A program made the position numbers and the translations under genes. The notes under the pieces were generated by a model that did no database searches, was not told where the DNA came from, and saw only the letters and a list, made by a program, of their open reading frames with translations. 64,000 nucleotides of DNA from Dichetophora obliterata (Eukaryota; Arthropoda; Insecta; Diptera; Sciomyzidae), in contig OY986438.1 of the NCBI GenBank assembly GCA_963920525.1, forward strand, positions 73,738,136 to 73,802,135. Reading direction: 5' to 3'. This document shows, in pieces, positions 1-10,319 of this stretch. Within the stretch, counting starts at the first letter, position 1; the number at the start of each line of letters is the position of its first letter.

Positions 1-469
1 TAGGGTAATGAATTGAAAAAATTTTAAGATTTTTATTGAGTGTATTTAGAGAGCGGAATCATTTTGATGGCCAAAAAATCTAAAATACGACAGACCAACA
101 TCGTAGCTTATTTAAAAAGTAACTTTAAGGCCTTTATTATGAGCCGCGTTCTATCTTCGACTCTAGTCGAATGGCCTGATCGAACGAATTTGCATTTGGT
201 ATTATAACGTAATTTCGATAAAGAGTAGCGCTATTGTGAATTTTATTAATTTGATTTGTTCACAGTAGTATATTTCTATCAGCTGATCGTAATACTTACA
301 TTTCTTATAAATTATTGCATCGAAAGCAAAATTCTATTCGACTGAAAATTCGATGAACAACGAACATTTTGATAGGGTTATATTGCTCATAAAAAGAATT
401 TAACGTTCGATACTCGTTGTTCGTTAACCAGCGACGATCGAACGTCGAAAGCAACTCATTTTAAGGGCC
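1..469. other. Left edge, no gene seen
   Basis: A+T-rich DNA with no convincing coding frame, repeat or RNA gene. It lies directly upstream of the palindromic element. It may be host intergenic DNA or very old transposon sequence. Confidence 0.4.
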
Positions 470-615
470 TAACTGCATTATTCTGTATCACGAACATGCA
501 CACCAACGATGAGAAAGACACGAGAAGCAATATTTTCTTCCATACAAAATTGTATTGCTTCTCGTGTCTTTCTCATCGTTGGTGTGCATGTTCGTGATGC
601 AGAATAATGCAGTTA
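470..615. mobile_element. Palindromic Tc1/mariner-type miniature element, copy 1
   Basis: Two inverted arms of about 62 bases (472-532 and 553-613) match at all but one position, with a 20-base loop between them. The termini read ACTGCATTATTCTG inward from each side and are flanked by TA (470-471 and 614-615), the TSD expected of Tc1/mariner elements. The element has no coding capacity and is almost all inverted repeat. A transcript would form a long, nearly perfect hairpin. A diverged relative lies at 42335-42470. The superfamily assignment rests only on the TA duplication and the terminal repeats. Confidence 0.75.
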
Positions 616-801
616 GTTTCGTGTTCGAAAATTGTTCGTTCATTTAAAGATTTTTCTTCTAATATTATTGCAAGAAGAGAATCAAATTATAAGTTCTGCA
701 TTAAAAATTAATAATATTTTCAGTCTTTAATTTCCAATAAGATGAGAAACATTAAACCAAAGGATCACTCATTGCTTAATGAGATTTGCAGGATTGCAGT
801 C

Positions 802-1486
802 ATGTCAACAGAGGAAGCCTTTCAGAATTGGCGTGCCCACAGGAATACTAATAACAAAACACTTCTCAGTGAGGTAAGGAATCGATATAAGTAATGCAAT
901 TTTAGATGGCGAAAAGTTTCTGCACGAAACTTGCATTCGAAAAAAAATTTCTTATCTTGTTAAAAGAGTAAAGAACCAGACTTTGTCATCTCTTCTAAAA
1001 GATTACGAAATATTTTCTGACTCGGATGTTAAAGCGCACCTATTGACTGGATTGTTTCCACAAAATTCCACTCTCTCGAATGCTATCCGGGACAGCCACT
1101 GCCCTTTGTTGAGAGTAGATCTTCTGCAATGTAAGAAATTTACTTTCGAACGAGAGCAGTTAAAAGGTTGAAAGGCTAAATGTCAACATAAACAAAGATT
1201 CAGGTCCTGATGGAATATGGAACAGAAGTATTTCCATCTTGTTGGAAGATATGTTCGCTAATGTCCAGCCAGTACATAAAAATGAGGATGCCACGAACCC
1301 TGCAAGCTGCCCATTGCAATATGCTCAAAGCAATGGAGAGCATATTTTATTTTTGATCAAAAAAATAAAAGTCAAATTTTAACTTTTATTTTTGATCAAA
1401 ATATTATTGGTAAAAAAAATAACGATTATTTATTGACTTTTAAAAAATCAGAAAAATTAAAATCATTAAAGATTATTGAAGAGAAT
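802..1486 (+). pseudogene. LINE reverse-transcriptase fragment, left part (split by BEL-1)
   Basis: A degraded LINE ORF2 segment. A short frame at 802-895 reads like the linker between endonuclease and reverse transcriptase (a tryptophan-arginine 'NWRAHR' stretch followed by basic residues). The frame at 983-1171 continues it. After a stop near 1171, the stretch to about 1310 contains DSGPDGIWN, which resembles the start of LINE reverse transcriptases. The last 160 bases are A+T-rich. BEL-1 begins at 1487, and another reverse-transcriptase piece from further along the domain follows BEL-1 at 16690, so one LINE copy was probably split. An R1/jockey-like clade is plausible but not established. 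Confidence 0.5.
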
Positions 1487-1830
1487 TGTAATGACCCTGT
1501 ACATTAATTGCTTTGCTTTACTGAGATTCTCAATATTCTATTATAATTTATGCTTACAATCGAATGTTGTCGCAGTTATAATTGCAACTGTTGTATAATT
1601 TTGGTTTATGTAAATACATACATAACTTTTTATATACTTAAGATCTAGTAAAAACCTTTGCTTAACAGCATAGTCAATCTCAATTTAAGAGAAATAGAGT
1701 CAGTTGATTTCTAGAAGCAAATGTGGGCAGAATAACTTTCTTTTCAATAAATAATTGCAATCAGGATATGTTAAAAGATTTGAACTAGTTTTAGTTTTCC
1801 TTTAATTTTATACAGTCCACAAATTCGACA
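1487..1830 (+). repeat. BEL-1 5' LTR
   Basis: 344 bases, starting TGTAATGACCCTG and ending AAATTCGACA. It aligns along its whole length with the combined 3' LTR halves (13758-13916 and 16370-16554), which also total 344 bases. The primer-binding-like site starts five bases downstream. The promoter and polyadenylation signals within it were not resolved. Confidence 0.88.
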
Positions 1831-1835
1831 TTTTT

Positions 1836-1851
1836 TGGTCCATACGAGCCG
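1836..1851 (+). promoter_or_regulatory. BEL-1 primer-binding site candidate
   Basis: TGGTCCATACGAGCCG just inside the 5' LTR, where the minus-strand tRNA primer should anneal. The identical 16-mer follows the 5' LTR of BEL-2 at 24319. The shared sequence supports its role. The priming tRNA was not identified. Confidence 0.65.
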
Positions 1852-2029
1852 TATCGGGTATATACGGAATTGACTGCATTATTTTGGGTTTTTTGTAGTA
1901 ATTCTGCGAAACACATTGTACTGGGGTTATTTCACGAAAATATAAATGCAAAAGCTAAAAGTCAAACGGTCAATGCTCAAGAGAGCCGTTACGCTTTTTT
2001 TCATTAGTGACCAGTGGTGGAGCTAATGC

Positions 2030-2411
2030 TCCAATTTCTGACTTGGAATGCCGATTGGAGCGTCTTGAGGAAGTATGGAAAGAGTACAGAAAAATTGTGC
2101 CTTTAATGCTAGAAAAAAGCGACGAGGATGCGAATGCGATTGCTTAAATTGAGGCGGACGCTGAAGAATTTGAAGAGCGAGTGCTAAACACGAAAAGCAA
2201 ATTGCGCGGACACATTGCTGAAAAATCTAGCTTGTCAGCAACAGCGGCAAATGTTTTTGAATCGACTCGAAATGATGCGACAATTTCCAGTATTTGTTAT
2301 CGCAAACGGAAATTCTGTTGAGCTCGCCCTGAAACGACTATATGCAACTGAACGCAGACTTGCGTGCAATCCGGAATTGAAATTATAATACTAAATTATA
2401 TTTATGCTGGT
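2030..2411 (+). pseudogene. BEL-1 Gag start fused to reverse-transcriptase N-terminus
   Basis: The frame from about 2040 is Gag-like: ERLEEVWKEYRK, then acidic residues, one in-frame stop near 2145, then FEERVLNTKSKLRG. From about 2320 the reading changes to the segment that precedes BEL reverse transcriptases (a KRLYATERRLACNPELKL stretch, 'NPEL' type). This continues in the same sense on the far side of the inserted DNA transposon at 6444 (YIKLGHMEKV). The Gag zinc knuckles and the protease are therefore absent. An internal deletion of BEL-1 joins Gag to reverse transcriptase at about 2290-2325. Confidence 0.65.
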
Positions 2412-5400
2412 TAGAGTGGCCGCACTTTGTATGGGAATTTTTTTTTTTAATATACAAATGTTAAGGGTCAAAATGTGCCATTTGGTGCCAAATTCAAGTT
2501 CCCAAAATTTCATCCCGATTGAATGGCCGGAACCCGTGTCCACTTGGGCCTATAGTTGGACCTAAAGACCATTTTTTGGCTTATTTGTTCCAGCATCTAT
2601 ATCAGTGGAAAAAGTCATTGAAATGTACTAAGCATTGGTAGAACGTGATAATACAAATATTTTGATGTATCATTCGATTATCTGAGATATCTAGTTCTCG
2701 AGATACATGTATTTTAAGGAAAAATTGAGGATATACTCAAATTCCCATTTTATCAGTTTTGTATTTTTAATAAAAAAAACTATCGAAATACGCTAATAAA
2801 TGTTCTGCTTTAATTTTCTTCAATCCAGTATGCGTCTTTTCATAAATATGGCTTTGTTCTCTGACGCATCCTTAACCCATACAAGCTCATAATCGCCCAT
2901 ACTTATGATTTGGTCAACTAATGACGGCACAATACATTCATAAAACCAATTTTTAAAATTTGCGGTCTAAATATGCTAGTTGGCTTAGTTTCACTAATGG
3001 ATCTTAAGAAATCTAGCATGGCGGTCAAAATATGGCATCCGAAAAAAGTGGAATAAATGGGACACTTTATGATATTAAAATTATTCAAATCATGCGGTCC
3101 CCAGACAAATAACCCACAAGTTGGGAAAATGCGTCGAAAATAGCCCCTAGCTCATTCGAATGACCATAAGAGAGGTCAAATGTTCCAACATGTCCAAAAC
3201 GAAGCTGATAAATAAATAGATGATTTCTTTTATTGAAATAAATCAAAATGAATCCATAAAAAATTAAATTAAGTCCATTATTCAATATATATAATTATTT
3301 TCATCAGATAAATCAAATAAAGCAGCATCGTTTACAACAGAAATATTTTGACTTATTCGTAAGCCATTTGAAAAATCATTTCTACCATTCCAGATAGAAG
3401 GGTCGAATTGTAGAAATTCTGTAGATATTCCCAGACGTTCAAAGAATTGCTTAGTTCTAGGTGTCACAAACTAACACAGATCTTTAGTGGCAAGCTGCTT
3501 GAACTCTGTTTCGCTGGCCTGGATTCGTTTGCAGATTTCGAAGTCTTGATATTCGTAAGCTTTCAATGCCGTGACCATTTTTCTTTTTGTTTCCAATTTA
3601 ATACATTTGTCGAAAAACGCAAACCCAATCACCTCTTCAGACAAATACCGTAGGTGATTTCGGAACTTTTGCACTAACACTGAAGATACACGGATATCGG
3701 GATATTCCACAATCTTTTTGATGAGGTTTAAGTCATGACCCGGTACCTCGATTGCGTTTGGACATCCAAACCAATACGAAACGTATATGCGAACCAAGAA
3801 TAAAGAAACGCTGCGAAGACCATTTAATTCGTTCGATGTTAGTAAGAATTGATGACGAAACAGGAATATTTTGAGGGTGTATATCGCTTTTGACATAAAT
3901 CTAGCGGGTGAAGTCGCTCCAGCTAAACCAAAATCTCTAAATTTTGGGAGACTGCTTCCAAGGAACACAAGCACAAGTTCCAGTAATTCTTTGTAATCGT
4001 TTCGTCTGTGGGTTTCTTGCAAGGTCTTAAGACAATTTTGTTTTATTATTTCTGATTCATCAGCGCTTAAAGCATTTGAAACTACTTCGTTTTCAATGCC
4101 GGATTTAAAATCGCTGGTATCAAATGATTTCCATTTATTTGCGAAGCGGTTGAAAATGGTAACATCAGGCCCAATGGTCTTTCTAAAGTTCAGTGCGAAA
4201 ACCGCGCGCAACAATAATTCGCTTATATGATGCCGACATGGAAGAAATAGCAAATCGTGACCCAACATTTTTTTCTTACTGTTTTGCGCCGCCTTTATGC
4301 ACACCAGTGTTGGCATACGTTGTGTCAAAACAAACGATTTCTACAAAATCTGATATTTTCCATTTACACAAAAATTCGTTAATTGTTTCTGGTATTGTTG
4401 CGCCCGTACCATCGCCAGTTAATGGGATTCCCAACAATTTCTTGACGTTTTCGGCTGTGAGAACCATAGCCAAGCGCTCAGCCTTTTCTCTTCCCGAAAA
4501 TTTAGGGAGCAGTTTTCCATCCCAGTACAGAACAAATGTTTGTGGAATCTGTGAACCATATTAAAAAAAAAATTGCTTACAATTACATTTACATACTAAC
4601 ACTTAAATTCATAAACTTATAGCTTATTCTTAAGATATATTTACTTTAAAATTATCCAAAATTGTATGCGCTTGTCTTCTTCGATAATTTTTGCGCATAA
4701 GTTCTACAGATGTCCGGTTTAAAACCAAATCGCTCACTTTATGACCTAATGCGTCGGCCGTTGCGCTGATAAGGTGTATTGGATCTCGTGTCGTCAATTT
4801 ACATTTGTCCATGCAAGCGAGCATTCTATCATTGATGAAGTGTTTCGTATCTCTTTTTTCTTTTGTCTTTCTTAGTGAGTTTCCCTGATCGTCATCATCG
4901 ACATCCACAAGCTCACTATCATTACATTCAGTTTGTTCGGAATCTAATTTTTTTTTCAAGTTCGTCTTCCCATTCAGTGTCAGAGATGGCATTTTAGAGA
5001 TTTGAGATATAGCTGTTGTTCCGGCAACACGAAACCATAATAAATAATTAATAAATGTACAAAATAAAATAATGCATTTAATATTTTGTAATAATATTAA
5101 TATTATACAATATTACAATATTTACCTGCTCTATTATTATTAGCCTGTTTCTTTTCTCGTCTTCGTTCTTCCTGCATGAGTCGAGAAATTTTACGGCGCT
5201 CTTTCTGTGCTAAATTTTTATCGATTCCTACCATATATGCAGGGCTGCCTTTTTCTCGCTGCTTTAGAATAAACTTTTTATCTTCGTTTTTTATTATGTT
5301 AAGTGCATCCGAACTGGCGATATCGAACAAATCGTTCAGTTGTTCAGTAAATTCGTTTTCTCTTCGTCGATTAACTTCTGAAGTTCTTGTAGAGTTTTCC

Positions 5401-6435
5401 ATTCTTTGTACAATTTAATTAGTTTTTTTCGCAATACTGTTTCCCGTACGTTGGAATGTGAGCCTTCTGCCAAAATTTTTGAGTTGTATTGATAGCCGAA
5501 AGTAAACTTTTGTTCAAATTCTTTTTTTCGATGCACGTTTGATAGAACAATAGTTGTAGAACTTGCTGTTTTGAGGGTTACTTCGAACCCATGATTTCCT
5601 TCAGGCAATTTCCAATTAAAAACACTTTAGAATCAGTAGAACGAAGTTGCTTTTTCTGAAATGCCATTGCCTTATTGAATGTTATAGATCACTGATTTTA
5701 AATTAAATTTCTTAATTTTGAAAACTTTTTTATAGCAAGTTGTTTTATCACTTTTTTATTCACTTATTACTTCAATTAGGTTGTCACTTTTTATTGAACG
5801 TGTCGTTACTCTTGCTGCTTAGAGCTGTTGTGCTTGTTAAAAGTAAAAGGAAACGGTGGGCTTCTATCTCACGGAATTTAAAGTTTTCGGCCTGACAGAT
5901 ATGGTTGTTATACGTGTGTTTATAGATATACCAATATCGTCGCAAAGCCAACTAAATTTTACTAAAAGCTTCAGTTTCTATACCAGTGAAAACACAAAAG
6001 CAATTTGTACAATTGTGCGACTTTGAGCGCTATACAATGTCACCTATTAAATAAAATTCTTACAAAAACCTTTAATTCGGTTGTTTTTTTTACAAAACGA
6101 AAGCTCACAGAAGCGTTATTAATTGCTTTATATTGTTTTTATTGGCCGAATTAGGACTTTTAGGGCTTTTTGGAATGGTAAATACATGCAACATGCAATA
6201 CAAGTTTATTTAGGTCGATTACTTTCAACTTTATGTCCTAAAAAATGATGACATTCCGACAAATGTCGCTTTTGCCTCATTTTTCAATATAGCTAACGTT
6301 TGGTTCAAATGGCCTTGGGTAAATGCCACTCAACCGTAATGAAATTTGGAGACATTAAATTTGCTACTAAATGGCATATTTTTTCGTTGTTTAACTTCGA
6401 CATTTCCAAAAAAAAAATATTTAACGGCCACTCTA
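2412..6435 (-). mobile_element. DNA transposon with 8-bp TSD and WDGK/CRHH-type transposase
   Basis: Inverted termini TAGAGTGGCCG (2412-2422 and the complement ending at 6435) are flanked by the exact 8-bp duplication atgctggt (2404-2411 and 6436-6443). Beyond the 11-bp termini, about 75 bases of subterminal sequence (around 2472-2560 and 6290-6390) are also imperfectly inverted. A single broken three-exon transposase gene lies on the minus strand. An 8-bp TSD is typical of hAT and P elements, but the protein motifs do not look like the usual hAT catalytic core, so the superfamily is left open. It landed in the reverse-transcriptase region of BEL-1. Confidence 0.85.
3282..5667 (-). pseudogene. 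Transposase pseudogene with WDGK, FDTT-NTG, CRHH and VVND motifs
   Basis: The likely start codon is at 5667. Exon 1 (5667 to about 5127) has a basic N-terminus, LYKEW, then LFDIA and KQREKG motifs. Intron 1 ends in CAACAG near 5012. Exon 2 (about 5011-4652) carries an acidic stretch and a THLI-type segment. Intron 2 ends in TTCACAG near 4548. Exon 3 carries FVLYWDGKLLP, GDGTG, CFDTTYANTG, LPCRHHISE, an LxFRxxxGPDVTxF region and, near the end, SVVNDAA. I recall this motif order from repeated hypothetical proteins in arthropods, where the first FDTT aspartate is a candidate catalytic residue; this is recollection, not a search. Frameshifts lie near 5610, 5345 and 4285, and an in-frame TAG lies at 3471-3473. 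It is inactive. Confidence 0.75.
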
Positions 6436-6443
6436 ATGCTGGT

Positions 6444-7735
6444 TTATATTAAATTAGGTCATATGGAAAAGGTTCCAAATGTACAGATAAAGAAGCCATT
6501 GGACCAGTGCTACTATTTACCACATCACCCTGATATCAAAAAAGATAGCACAACAACACGCATGAGTAGTTTTTGATGGGTCAGCAAGCAGCGGCAGTCA
6601 TTCATCGTTAAATGAGTCTTCACTCATCGGACCATTGTTGTTGAGGGAAATCTTCGACATTCTTATACGATTTCGACGTAATAATTTTATTATGTCTGGA
6701 ACGTGGAGAAAATGTACCGCATGATTTGGGTTCATGAGCAGCATATGGATTTTCAACGTATTGTTTGGCTTAGCTCTCCTGATCAGCCCGTGGAGCATTT
6801 TAGATTGAAATCAGTTACATACGGGACTGCGTGCGCACCATTCTTGGCAGTAAGAGTTCTGGAAGAGCTTTCACTTAACTCGCAAGACACATATCCGCTG
6901 GCGTAAGATACATGGGGAGCTAGTTGCGCTTTCGAAGACTGCTGGGATGAATTTACATAAGTGGACTTGCAGCTGCGATGAGTTATATTCTCTACCTGAA
7001 TCTTTGCGAGAAATATCACTCGTAAATTGCGATCCAACAAAAACTTTAAAATTGCTTGGATTGAATTGGAACCCATGCAAAGACGTCTTTCAATTAAGCA
7101 TATTGTTTTCTACAACAACAACAATAACAAAACAGTCCATTTTGTCTGATGCTGCTCGTATATTTGACCCTTTGGGATTTTTAACACCATGCAGTGTTCT
7201 AATTAAAATTTTTTTTCAAAAATTGTGGTTAATTGAGCTAGACTGTAAAGACGAACTTCCCATCGAAGTTTCCAATCGTTGGATAAACCTTAGAAGCATG
7301 ATGTCAAGTTTAAATACTATACAAATTCCAAGGAGAGTGTTGTTCGTACTGGGGCGCAATGAGCTGTACGGCTTTTGCGATGCCTCTCAAAATGCATTTG
7401 CTGTCGCTCTGAGCTTGAAGGAAAAATCACGGTTCAGTTTGTAGCAGCTAAAAGTCGCGTAGCTCCTTTCAAGCAAGTTTCGCTACCGCGTCTCGAGTTG
7501 TGCGGCGCTGTGCTTCTTTGCCGATTGATGAACAAAGTAGTTAAGGCGTTGGAGTTAGACAGAAGTGACGCATTCTTATGGACAGACACGTCAATTGTTT
7601 TGCATTGGTTGTCAGCAGTGCCAAGGCGTTGGGCGGTATACATAGCAAATAGAACACCTGAAATTAAAAACCTACATCTATGGTGGAACGGTCCCAAGTG
7701 GCTGATTAAACGGAAGGAGCTTTGACCAAAGTCTG
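6444..7735 (+). pseudogene. BEL-1 reverse transcriptase and RNase H
   Basis: BEL/Pao Pol motifs in order, across several frames: LGHMEKV and CYYLPHHPD (6450-6535), the start of the FDGSAS palm segment (about 6570), a YGTACAPFLAVRVLEEL stretch (6820-6870), HKWTCSCDEL (6955), AARIFDPLGFLTPC (7150), YGFCDASQNAFAVAL of RNase H (7368-7410), and SLPRLELCGAVLLCRL with FLWTDTSIVLHWLS (7480-7620). Frameshifts occur around 6575, 6910 and 7440, and the stretch 6575-6700 has been scrambled. The YxDD segment was not found, so a small internal deletion near 6905 is likely. It is non-functional. Confidence 0.85.
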
Positions 7736-8571
7736 TTGCGCTGTTAGTCATACCCCATGACCAGTTGGAAGAGCGTAAGAATCACTCTCAGTTTAATACT
7801 AATCTATTTTTTGTATCAACAGAACAGCATCAAATTTTTGGCGTACTATTAAAAAAAATTTTAAATTCGTCTCGACTTGTGCGTTCGACAGCATACTGCT
7901 TCAGGTTTAAATTATAGAATTATTACGAAAAGAAAAATTCAACTCCTACTTGTCATTGGCTGAGCTGCAAAATGCAACAAATTGCATAATTCTCGCTGTT
8001 CAACAAAAGCTCTTTGCAATTGATGTATCTGATTTGAAGAAGAAATGTTCAGTGACGAATAAGAGAAAACTTTCATCTCGGACACCGTTTTTGGATGAGG
8101 CTGGCGTGTTACGAGTAGGTGCATTATCAGGAATTCATTAGCGTTGTTTTCTATCAAGCATCCAATTATTTTATCGTCGAAGCACAAGGTAACGGAAATG
8201 ATCGTTAAGTTCAAGCATCTGCAGTTTTTGCATGTCGGAGTAAGCCAACTTATTTTATATTGAAACAACAATATTGGATACTAGGTTCGCATAACATCTC
8301 GCGGCGAGTTGTACACAGCTGCATAACATGTTTCAAACTACGTAAAGCTACCCAAAGTCAGCTTATGAGCGACTTACCATTAGAAAAAGTGCGGTTCCAA
8401 TGACCATTCAGCAAAGTTGGGTGTGACTATGCAGGTCCATTTTTAATAAAAGTCGAGATTGGCAAAATACCACGCAAAGTTAAGGGATACATTTTGCTTT
8501 TTGTATGTTTTATAACAAAGGCTATTCATATGGAATTGGTAGGCGATCTGACCTCGTTTCATAGCGCGACG
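7736..8571 (+). pseudogene. BEL-1 integrase, N-terminal part
   Basis: Heavily broken sequence with recognisable BEL integrase islands: FLDEAGVLRVGALSGIH (about 8089-8140), a zinc-binding-like segment after it, an AYERLTI-like stretch (8365), and AIHMELVGDLTS (8521-8555), which in BEL integrases precedes the second catalytic aspartate. The LINE at about 8572-12930 then interrupts it, and the SDNATNFVG catalytic segment resumes at 13034. Stops and frameshifts are frequent. Confidence 0.75.
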
Positions 8572-8679
8572 CGGCAAACCTGTTTTTGTTCTTTGTTTAA
8601 ACTTAACTGTGGGCTCGTTCTGTTAAAATAACAGCCCTAAAGCACATTTGGCATCTGCTTACTTTTTCAATCTTTAAAC

Positions 8680-9576
8680 ATGGAATATTTTTCTGTGGAA
8701 AATATTGTCGCTCGTTCTTTGAACGAGTTATGTAAATGTCAAAATATTCCGTACCCCATGTTTAGTTGTTCTGGTCCATGTGAGCAAATGTTTCATGCAT
8801 CTTGTGCCGGTATTTATAAATCATGTCTAGACGATTTAGTATCTGTACGATCAGGTCTTCGCTGGTACTGTGCTTCGTGTAGGGCACTTTCCCCAGACGA
8901 ACTTTTTTCAAAAATAAAACTTTTTGGGGAAAGTCTTAATACGTTACATAACAATTTTAGAGAAATTGTCACATTTTTTAGCGAAATTAAAGCCGCACCC
9001 AGTACCAGCGTCTATGATGAAATATCTATTCCGGAAAATGTCCTACCTTCTTTGTCACAGACTGTTTCTTCCGGGACTCAAACTATTATTTCATCAGAAA
9101 AAGACCATTCTATTTCAAAAAGAAAGAGGAAGAACAAAAATAAGAACAAAAATAAGCGTCGCAAAGCATCTTTGAACAAAAATACTCCAGTATCTTCTTC
9201 GTCACCCACTAATATTTCTCCTTTGACTAATAGTCCAGTTTTACCTCCTATTGAACCCAGAAATCATTTAAATTTAAGGACAGTGTCAAGGAGGAAAAAT
9301 TTATTTATTTCACGTCTTCAGCCTGACACAACTGTTGAAAACGTATTGACGTTTATCAAACATAACAACTTGTTGAGTCAAAACTACTTTTTTTCATGTA
9401 AAAAAATAGGGAATAAACCTTCCCACGCTTCCTTCAATCTCACAGTTCCAGCTAAAGAGTTTGCAAATGTTTTAAATTCTAATTTGTGGTCCGATAATAT
9501 ATTCGTTTCGGAGTTTCTGCCTAAGAGTAAGTCTAGAAGAACGACTCAACCTGTTCGTCAAACTCAAAAAAACTGA
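8680..9576 (+). CDS. LINE ORF1 protein with PHD-like zinc finger
   Basis: An intact 298-residue frame. Residues about 18-68 form a cysteine/histidine cluster of PHD-finger type (CKCQN, CSGPCEQMFHASC, WYCASC). Residues 130-200 are low complexity and very basic, with a lysine-arginine run near 150 and then serine/proline-rich sequence. Residues 205-285 resemble the compact C-terminal domain of LINE ORF1 proteins (NLFISRLQPDTTVENVL). PHD-bearing ORF1 proteins are known in CR1-like LINEs and are thought to bind element RNA and nucleic acids. The ORF ends at a TGA immediately before the ORF2 endonuclease frame, as in many LINEs. It is unbroken, unlike ORF2. No other start is needed. Confidence 0.8.
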   Translation: MEYFSVENIVARSLNELCKCQNIPYPMFSCSGPCEQMFHASCAGIYKSCLDDLVSVRSGLRWYCASCRALSPDELFSKIKLFGESLNTLHNNFREIVTFFSEIKAAPSTSVYDEISIPENVLPSLSQTVSSGTQTIISSEKDHSISKRKRKNKNKNKNKRRKASLNKNTPVSSSSPTNISPLTNSPVLPPIEPRNHLNLRTVSRRKNLFISRLQPDTTVENVLTFIKHNNLLSQNYFFSCKKIGNKPSHASFNLTVPAKEFANVLNSNLWSDNIFVSEFLPKSKSRRTTQPVRQTQKN

Positions 9577-10319
9577 ATAGGCTATCCCTTTACTACCAAA
9601 ATGTAAGGGGACTACGCTCTAAGACGCGAGACATATTTTTAATGTCTCAAAATTTGTCTGAAGATATTATCGCATTGACTGAAACGTGGTTAAATGGAAG
9701 CATTACTGACTTGGAATTGTTTGATAATAGTTTTGAAGTATATAGAAAAGACAGATACGCTGGCAATACTTCTGCTGTCGGTGGTGGTGTCTTATTAGCT
9801 GTTAGGAACTCCTTCGTTAGTTCCATTATCGATAATCCCTGCTCTTCTAATATCGAACTTATATGCATTAAGGTTGTACAATGTAATTCTAATGTATATG
9901 TAGTTAATACTTATGTTCCTCCAAAGAGCAGTGTGGAAATTTATGCAAGCCTTGCGGATTGCATAGAATACGTTATAAATATTCTTGACGTTAGTGACGA
10001 CATTTCATTGTTGGGCGATTTCAATATGCCTGCCTTGAAATGGGAATCTTCAGACGATGATACATATTTTTGTGCATCTAATTCGAAGACACGCCAAGAT
10101 TATATATTTATTGATAATATATGTTCTGACTTACAACAAGTAAGTTGTATTTATAATAGTCGTGAAAGACTTCTTGACCTGGTCTTAACTACAGACTGTA
10201 ACAACGTGATTGTTAAGAGGGCCCTTCATGCTCTAACTTCTGTTGATGACTACCATCCACCACTGAGCATATGGTACAAGTCCGACAGGGAAAATATAGT
10301 GATCCAATTCAATAGATAA
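9577..10319 (+). pseudogene. LINE ORF2, APE-type endonuclease domain
   Basis: Begins with YYQNVRGLRSKTRD (about 9590-9630), then the endonuclease motifs ALTETWLN (9674), GGVLLAVR (9786), NTYVPP (9906), LLGDFNMPALKW (10011), LLDLVL (10174) and SVDDYHPPLS (10240). These match the order in APE-type LINE endonucleases that nick the target DNA for target-primed reverse transcription. Catalytic-type residues (E of TETW, D and N of GDFN, D and H near the end) are visible. A TAA at 10317-10319 closes the frame. The remainder of ORF2 continues in broken frames, so the polyprotein is disrupted. Confidence 0.85.

Noticed and set aside
1290..1486. Host exon interrupted by BEL-1
   Set aside because: The open frame across the insertion is A+T-rich low-complexity sequence, and RT motifs on both sides make a LINE remnant the simpler explanation.
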